Of a stretch of DNA of 64,000 bases, positions 59,035 through 64,000 are shown piece after piece. The first letter of the stretch is position 1. Every line of letters starts with the position of its first letter. The DNA is from Cryptomeria japonica (Eukaryota; Streptophyta; Pinopsida; Cupressales; Cupressaceae): assembly GCF_030272615.1 (NCBI RefSeq), contig NC_081415.1, positions 267,356,425-267,420,424 on the forward strand, written 5' to 3'. The position numbers and the translations under genes were made by a program. Below the pieces are notes generated by a model. The model worked only from the letters and a program-made list of their open reading frames with translations. It was not told the DNA's origin and did no database searches.

Positions 59035-61380
59035 CTAATCATCTGCAAACTCCTCCTCACTGGAACTGCTGGACTCCTGAGGATCAAGGTCCCTCAAGCT
59101 CACACCAACTAGCCCTGCATCTGAAGTGGTAGGATCATCCTCATCAATCTGTGAAGGCTCCTCTGGCTCTACATCCCATCGTGCCGCTGGACTCTCCTTG
59201 TACATAAGTGTCTTGCGGTCAATGAGACGCAAAGCACTATGTACAGCCACAAGCTTCTCGGCTCTCTTAGAGGTAAGTCTGTTCCTCTTAAGAGAGTGGA
59301 TGAAGCTATATGTAGACCAGTTCCTCTCAGCAGCTGAAGAACTGGAAACCTGGGATAGCAGACGGATGGCTAGAGTGGTGGTCAAAGATTTCGGGCCATG
59401 ACATTTCCACCACAAAAGTGGGTCCTCCTGTGCCATAATGTCTATATCCATCTTTGCTGCATCTGAATAACCTCTAAGAGTGGCAAATCTTCCCCACTCA
59501 GTGCGTATTGTACCGGCATCTCTGGAATCAAACATCTTCTCTATGCACCTAAAGAAACCTGCCTTCACCTCATCATCCTCAATCGGTGTCGTTCTACCCG
59601 GTCTAGCCTTGTACCACTTAGGATTCAAGGCAAAGGCAGCCATATGCAAAGGAGTGTTCAACTTGTCCCATCTACTCTGAATGATAGGCCGGATTTGCTC
59701 ATTGTAGAATGCTAGAGAGGGGTCCTTCACTCGCACAGCAGCCCGCATCTGGCCAAGCATAGAGTCAATGCACTCATACACCTCTCCAAGGTTAGGTGCA
59801 TCCCCATCCCCATATCTGATCACCTGGAATACTGGAGAAATGATGGAGACAATGTATTTCGTATCAGTCCAAAACACATCACTCTTCACTATCTCCTTCA
59901 CCCTTCTCCCCTGCTCTGTCTTGGCCTCAGCCCACCTATTCCACTCATTAGTCATAACCATGAGTTGCAATGCCTCTTGCAACTCAATCATTCTCTCCAA
60001 GAGAATGAAATAGGATGCATATCTAGTCTCAACTGGTTTCAAGAACTCCTTCTTCGCGAAGGTCCTGAATAGTGCATGTGAAATGTGGTGGTTGCAGATA
60101 AACATCTGCACATCTCTCGCATCGGTGACCACTCCTCTAATCCAGTCAATCTTCCCCATGTCCTTGAGTGCATTGTTCATGGCATGCACACAACATGGGG
60201 TCCACCAAATGTGTCTATAGGCTGCCTCAACGAGTCTCCCTGCTGCTCTACACACATATGCTGCATCTGTCACTACTTGGACCACATTTTGTGGCCCAAC
60301 CTCCTCAATAGCCTCCCTGAGGACCTGAAACTGGAAATCAGCATCTTTACGATGCCCTGTACAATCAACTGCTCTAAGGAAGTATGGGCCCTCTGCACAT
60401 GTGACCATGATGTTGATGAGTGGACGATGGCTAATGTTTGTCCACCCATCCATAACTATGCTGCACCCCAATGCCACCCAACATGCCTTCATCTTCTCCA
60501 TCAAAATATTGATCTTGGAATAGCTTTTATCCAAGATTGAGGTCCTCATTTTCGTCTCCCCTGGTGGCACATAAGATGGTCCTCCCTTGGCCACCATATC
60601 TATCATCTTCCTATAATAAGGAGACCGTGAAACATGAAATGGAATGCCATTGGCAAAGAAGAAATTGCCAATGGATTCATCTATCTCATCTCTCAGCTGC
60701 ACATTAAACATATCAGCAATGGGGTTGCTCTGTGGTGTATGCAACTTACGTTTCCCAGTCCTGGCAACAGTAGAAGTGGAAGTAGATGGAGATCCAAACA
60801 TCATTCCTCCCGCCTGCGAAGCATGATAAGTATGTGGCACTGGCACATTCCGGCTATCGTGAAGTGATGCCCTAGCAGACAAAGTAGTAGGCATTGAAAT
60901 ATTTGTGTCATCTGGAACCCCCCAAAGCCTGTTAAACTCAATTCTGTACTGTATATTTTTGGGTTCCTCCAAAAACTTACAATGTTTCACGCCTTTTCCT
61001 CTCCAAAATAGAAAGTGTGCATTCACCTTGCTAATGCTACCGAACCATTCTCTGTCACAAATATTGCACTTCCACTTCCTTGTTCCCCCACTTGAATGTG
61101 ATGCAGTGCCTTGTACTGATATTTGTGAAGCAAACTGTTTTAGAGGAGACTTAGGATCAAAATGACCCCTAGCATATGGTGCCAACAACTCTGAAGGGCA
61201 ACCTGTACTAGCTGCTGCACTTGCCATAGAACTAGATTGGGCTCCAGGATCAGCCCCATGGTCACCCCCCTCATTTTCAGGTTCATATTCTGAATCATTC
61301 TCACTATGAGAATGGATTTCCATGTTATCTTGACTCGTGCCTTGGGAGCTCATTGTGAAATTTTCAAATTGACACTGCAT
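59035..61380 (-). CDS. hAT transposase with BED-like zinc finger and DUF659, intact
   Basis: Open for 781 codons. Start: ATG at 61380, but a splice acceptor (ATGCAG, AG at 61375-61376) overlaps it, so ATG 61353 (MSSQGTSQ) is the likelier start. An acidic Ser-rich N-terminus precedes a BED-like finger, C105-x2-C108, H122, C134 (CNICDREWFGSISKVNAHF). DUF659-type catalytic core: D311 in VMDGWTN, D372 in VVTDAAY, a CCVH element at 396-399. The C-terminal block (residues 650-725) has E685 in SSSSAAERNWS, completing the D-D-E triad, and the dimerisation helix ending ALRLID. The tail is Ser/Glu/Asp-rich. It cuts and pastes the element by recognising its ends, in the nucleus. Size and layout are normal for plant DUF659/hAT transposases, some of which were domesticated; the matching TIRs and duplications argue for a transposon. 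Confidence 0.95.
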   Translation of the reverse strand: MQCQFENFTMSSQGTSQDNMEIHSHSENDSEYEPENEGGDHGADPGAQSSSMASAAASTGCPSELLAPYARGHFDPKSPLKQFASQISVQGTASHSSGGTRKWKCNICDREWFGSISKVNAHFLFWRGKGVKHCKFLEEPKNIQYRIEFNRLWGVPDDTNISMPTTLSARASLHDSRNVPVPHTYHASQAGGMMFGSPSTSTSTVARTGKRKLHTPQSNPIADMFNVQLRDEIDESIGNFFFANGIPFHVSRSPYYRKMIDMVAKGGPSYVPPGETKMRTSILDKSYSKINILMEKMKACWVALGCSIVMDGWTNISHRPLINIMVTCAEGPYFLRAVDCTGHRKDADFQFQVLREAIEEVGPQNVVQVVTDAAYVCRAAGRLVEAAYRHIWWTPCCVHAMNNALKDMGKIDWIRGVVTDARDVQMFICNHHISHALFRTFAKKEFLKPVETRYASYFILLERMIELQEALQLMVMTNEWNRWAEAKTEQGRRVKEIVKSDVFWTDTKYIVSIISPVFQVIRYGDGDAPNLGEVYECIDSMLGQMRAAVRVKDPSLAFYNEQIRPIIQSRWDKLNTPLHMAAFALNPKWYKARPGRTTPIEDDEVKAGFFRCIEKMFDSRDAGTIRTEWGRFATLRGYSDAAKMDIDIMAQEDPLLWWKCHGPKSLTTTLAIRLLSQVSSSSAAERNWSTYSFIHSLKRNRLTSKRAEKLVAVHSALRLIDRKTLMYKESPAARWDVEPEEPSQIDEDDPTTSDAGLVGVSLRDLDPQESSSSSEEEFADD

Positions 61381-61661
61381 TTCACAAAATAAAAATAAAA
61401 ATAAAAATAAAATCAGCCTTGTTTAACAATATATTTTTAAATTTTTAAATTTTTTTTCCTATTCATCTCAAAATGAGATTTGATGTTGAATCTTGAGGGC
61501 AAAATGATGAATCATTTTGCCCTCAAGATTCAACATCAAACCTCATTTTGTGTCTTAAGATGAATAGGGAAAAAAAATTAAAAAAACCAAAAATGACATA
61601 GAACAATGAAAATCAGAAAGTAAAACAAACAAAAAAACAAGAAGAAGTTGAAAAACCCTAC
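61375..61661 (-). other. Predicted 5'-UTR intron of the hAT transposase gene
   Basis: On the minus strand CACAAG/GTAGGG (donor, GT at 61660-61661) and a T-rich tract followed by ATGCAG (acceptor at 61375) define a 287-nt AT-rich candidate intron. Upstream (61662-61800) is purine-rich, with GAAGAAGA runs as in exonic enhancers, and a short ORF (MIEEVRKVTTSV..) that would end soon after the splice as an upstream ORF. Confidence 0.55.
61458..61568. repeat. Near-perfect long hairpin in the predicted hAT 5'-UTR intron
   Basis: Arms 61469-61508 and 61511-61550 are 40 bp long with one mismatch and a 2-nt loop. After a small asymmetry the pairing extends with CCTATTCATCT (about 61458-61468) against AGATGAATAGG (about 61558-61568). 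The RNA of either strand would fold into a stem of about 50 bp, in the size range of plant small-RNA precursors or a tiny foldback element. Confidence 0.9.
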
Positions 61662-61984
61662 CTTGTGCTTGAAAAATCTCTCCAAAATGTAGAAGAATCT
61701 TCTTCTTCCTCTTCTTCTTGCTTCTTCTAGCTCCTATCACACTTGTAGTCACTTTTCTCACCTCTTCAATCAATCTTCTTCAAGCTGTTCCTCCTCTTCA
61801 AGCTGCTGGAAAAAAAATCAGTTTTGCATAATGAGAGTGAAATCCAAACTAAACATGTTTTTGTGTTGTTTTGGGGGGTGGGGTGGGGCCCACGTCCAAT
61901 TAGGGTTACCCCTTAACCCCCCCCAAAAAGCACATGTCATAAAAATTTTTAAAAAAAATGAAAATTGCGCTTTTTATCCCGTGC

Positions 61985-62265
61985 GAACGCGGGAGACGCC
62001 TGGGCGTCCCCCCGTCCCTCGAGAGACGTCTGGGCGTCTCTCGAGGGACGGGGGGACGCCCAGGCGTCTCCCACGGAGACGCCCAGACGTCCCCCAGGAG
62101 ACGCCCAGACGTCTCCGCGTCGGGGACGTCTCCCCGTCCCGGCGGAGTTTGGGTGGCGGTGGCGGGACGGCGGGGGACGTCGCGTCCCCGTCCCCGCGTC
62201 CCCGAGACGTCTCTGACGGGGGGACGCGCCCAAAAATGGGGGGGACGCGTCCCCGTGGTTCACTG
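61985..62265. repeat. Right (5') terminal region: TIR plus GC-rich repeats and a perfect 38-bp-arm inverted repeat
   Basis: From 61985 to the end, GC-rich motifs GGGACG, GAGACGCC, AGACGTC and their complements are packed. 61991-62028 and 62035-62072 are exact reverse complements with spacer TCTGGG. GGAGACGCCCAGACGTC occurs twice in direct orientation at about 62075-62115. The TIR closes at 62252-62265. CpG density is extreme. ORFs across this region in all frames are composition artefacts. The same region should contain the transposase promoter. Confidence 0.9.
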
Positions 62266-63070
62266 GTTGGACATCACTTTTTTTTTTAAATGGCTCGGAA
62301 AGGGATTATTGCCTGGAATGCTAGTCTTGGTCTATGCGTTTTTTTGGGAGTCCTCGTAACTTTTAGGTTGATGTGGTGTGAAAGCTCATTAGTGGAAATT
62401 AATAATTCGAACCATATCTGTCGTTAATGTTTTCTCTGCAAGGTTGTGCTAATAATATTGGGCGTGTAAGATCTTTTTGAGTTAGTGTGTGCAATTACTT
62501 TTTGGCTTGTCCACAATTTGAAGTCTGGAAGTTACAGGAAGACGTCAGGTGAATATGACTGTAGTTGGGAAGTGTTATATTGAGAGTTGTGATATAAAGA
62601 ATATTTTTTGGGTGCGTTGAGTATGGAATAGAAGTGTTACGCGAAGTCTGAGCATGATTGTCGAGTAATATTTTTGGTGTGGGTGTGTCGTTCCTTTCAG
62701 GCGGGGCCTTTGATTTTCTTTTCTGTGCTTCAGAGAACAAAACGAAGTGCTTTTATGTTTTGGCGTGTATGCATTGGAGTCCCTTATTGATGAACATTTT
62801 TAGATATGATCTAAGTCAGAGGTTTGGTGTGTAGTTCTTGAAAAGCAAAGCATTGTGGTCTGTGTGTAGGCAGGCTTCTATCCTATAAAAAAAAATATGC
62901 AAAATCTTTCTGGGTGAGTCATCTGAATCTTCTTATTCTCAATGGGTCCAGATTGGTGAATCAGATTTCAGTGAAGATTTTCTGGAAGAGTTTAAGGAGA
63001 GCTATGTGTTTACGCGTTGCATCAAAAGAAAGTGTTTATGAATCATCTCTTTGTTCCTAATTCGGTGCTA

Positions 63071-63225
63071 GTTGGTGCTTCATAAAAATATAGAGTTGGT
63101 GCTCTCTTTGTAACTGGAGTTGGAGCTTCAGAAAATATATAGTTGGTGCTCTCTTTGTAACAGGAGTTGGAGCTTCTGAAAATATAGAGTTGGTGCTCTT
63201 TTGTAATCTGAGTTGGTGCCCATCT
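63071..63225. repeat. About three tandem copies of a 47-bp unit in the SIRE-like LTR
   Basis: GTTGGTGCTCTCTTTG starts at 63095 and 63142, and a slightly shorter form at 63189, giving a 47-bp period with GGAGTTGGAGCTTC inside each. Similar TTGGTGY motifs are spaced less regularly at 21480-21600 in the related LTR. Confidence 0.8.
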
Positions 63226-63421
63226 TGTGTTAATAAGAGCTTTTCGATACCGTGGTTTTTCACCCGATAGGGTTTTCCACGTGAAATATTGTGTTTTGTC
63301 TTCATGCTTATTCTTTCACTCTTATAATTGTTTCTATGTTGTCAGAAGTTGTTGAAAATAAGCAATACTGATTCAACCCCCCTGCCCCCCTCTCAGTATT
63401 GCTTGAGTGTCCTTCACTAAT

Positions 63422-64000
63422 GACTTAGTTAAAGGTACGTGGACCTCTTTCTGCTATTGCTGCAATTCATGAGTCTTCGATTCAGGGGTTGGTGGCTTGA
63501 CAGCAATGGATAAAGTGTGAATCTCTTGTTGCTCACAACACTCTTCTATCTGAGGAGACAATGATCGGATGTGGATGGATGAGCAAAAAACTTCCAACTC
63601 ATCCCAGAATTGATCTTCATCAATCTCCTCCATGCTGGAACACGTCCTCACATCACAACAGTTCTCATGATTATTGGGAGAAGTATAAAGGTCCTCCCTT
63701 TGGAACGTAGGCTCTATTGTGATGTTATGCATAGGTTGAGAAACACCCCTATGCATGTCAACTGTTTCATCCTCGAGGAAAAAAATTAGCCCATGCTCCG
63801 CCACCTCCAACTCAACCTCATGCTCATGTTGCAGCTTCTCAACGTCTTGACTTCCATCTGCTAAATATCTGAGACCTCATCAGTTGTAGGCACGTCCTCA
63901 TCCTCATTCTTAAAAAGAAAGGAAGCTCATCAAATAAGAGGAATGAATCCTCTTCCTCGTCATTTTTTGCCTGGATAGAGGTTCCCTAAGAGTGATTATC
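63422..64000 (-). pseudogene. Partial ORF of unknown origin at the window edge
   Basis: Minus-strand open stretch 63454-63810 (118 codons) is acidic, with VAEHGLIFFLEDETVDMHRG and MEEIDEDQFWDELEVFCSS. Upstream, frames with acidic strings continue to the window end past stops. No domain is recognised. Its acidic repeats of the '..DEEVPTTDEVS' type resemble linker regions of decayed plant retroelement gag-pol, which is only a guess. The solo SIRE-like LTR inserted just beside it (target CTAAT at 63417-63421). Confidence 0.35.

Larger units (their letters stand above)
58477..62265 (-). mobile_element. Complete, probably autonomous hAT DNA transposon (3.79 kb)
   Basis: Perfect 8-bp target-site duplications GTTGGACA (58469-58476 and 62266-62273) are the length characteristic of hAT elements. 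Terminal inverted repeats start CAGTGTTCCACGGG (left) and CAGTGAACCACGGG (right, read inward), 12 of 14 matching, continuing into GC-rich GGGACG-type sequence at both ends. A single uninterrupted transposase gene lies inside on the minus strand. Subterminal arrays, a perfect GC-rich inverted repeat near the right end and a hairpin in the probable 5'-UTR intron complete it. It interrupts a solo SIRE-like LTR. Identical duplications and the open ORF suggest fairly recent insertion (inference). Confidence 0.95.
57659..63416 (+). mobile_element. Solo SIRE-like copia LTR (about 1.96 kb) split by the hAT element
   Basis: Starts TGTTGGAATTTATTTGTCG with GATGTCGAAAG following, typical of SIRE/Maximus-type LTRs. 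It ends CCTTCA after a zone reading GATTCAACCCCCC. Perfect target-site duplications CTAAT stand at 57654-57658 and 63417-63421. Without the hAT and one of its 8-bp duplications, the LTR is 57659-58476 joined to 62274-63416. No primer site follows the right end, so it is solo. It shares start, end zone and TTGGTGC repeats with 16024-21790. Confidence 0.85.

Noticed and set aside
59126-61165. Plus-strand ORFs opposite the transposase
   Set aside because: Shadows of the minus-strand transposase gene.
61831-62359. Overlapping ORFs of 80-150 codons in all frames over the GC-rich hAT end
   Set aside because: Arg/Pro/Gly-rich products result from the GGGACG-type repeats; the region is the transposon terminus.
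1-64000. CRISPR arrays, bacterial operons, rRNA or tRNA genes
   Set aside because: Nothing of the kind is visible; tRNA-like strings are primer-binding sites or the SINE head.

Overview
This window is intergenic DNA from a large, repeat-rich plant nuclear genome. The lineages present (a chromodomain Ty3/gypsy element, a Tat/Ogre-like gypsy remnant, SIRE-like copia LTRs, an RNase H-bearing L1 LINE, a tRNA-derived SINE, a DUF659-type hAT), the very large solo LTRs (about 3 kb), the old nested insertions and the long decayed AT-rich stretches suggest a gymnosperm, probably a conifer; this is an inference from repeat style. No complete host gene was found. One short exon-like ORF (45.0-45.2 kb, minus) is the best candidate for host coding sequence.

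Layout. 0-16 kb: a decayed gypsy element (primer-binding site 1387, gag about 1536-2100) carries a solo LTR at 47-1150 (TSD GAATG) and a second, about 3.1-kb solo LTR with outer limits 4861-15096 (TSD CCAAA). That second LTR is split by a full-length chromovirus at 6381-13491 (TSD GTAAG), which itself holds a rearranged, partly inverted copia-type fragment at 11686-12540. 16-22 kb: a SIRE-like LTR begins at 16024 and is split by a 5'-truncated retroposed pseudogene (16827-21003, 15-bp TSD), itself split by a short non-autonomous copia-type element (16969-19536, TSD AACAA). 22-27 kb: a complete gag/protease-only copia-type element (22106-26624, TSD CACTT). 27-33 kb: AT-rich DNA with a 170-bp duplication and a copia-like remnant. 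33-41 kb: a GC-richer retroposon (33461-34994) and a 5.6-kb L1 LINE with RNase H (35274-40837). 41-46 kb: AT-rich DNA with a SINE (42489-42684), a copia LTR with primer site, and the exon-like ORF. 46-50 kb: a plus-strand copia-type non-autonomous element (46620-49486, TSD ATAAG). 50-54 kb: a probable 3.3-kb solo LTR (50189-53498) inserted in a 310-bp tandem duplication. 57-63 kb: a solo SIRE-like LTR (57659-63416, TSD CTAAT) split by an apparently complete autonomous hAT transposon (58477-62265, 8-bp TSD GTTGGACA).

The hAT element is the only one with an uninterrupted coding region: a 781-codon ORF with BED-like zinc finger, DUF659, all three catalytic acidic residues and the hAT C-terminal dimerisation block. 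Its ends carry GC-rich arrays of GGGACG-type motifs, a perfect 38-bp-arm inverted repeat sits just inside the 5' end, and a predicted 5'-UTR intron contains a near-perfect 40-bp-arm hairpin. This is the best candidate for a live and unusual system here. All other coding regions are broken by stops, frameshifts, deletions or lost catalytic residues. Element limits were fixed by eye from terminal TG..CA or TIRs, primer sites, polypurine tracts and matching target-site duplications; no alignment or database search was run.
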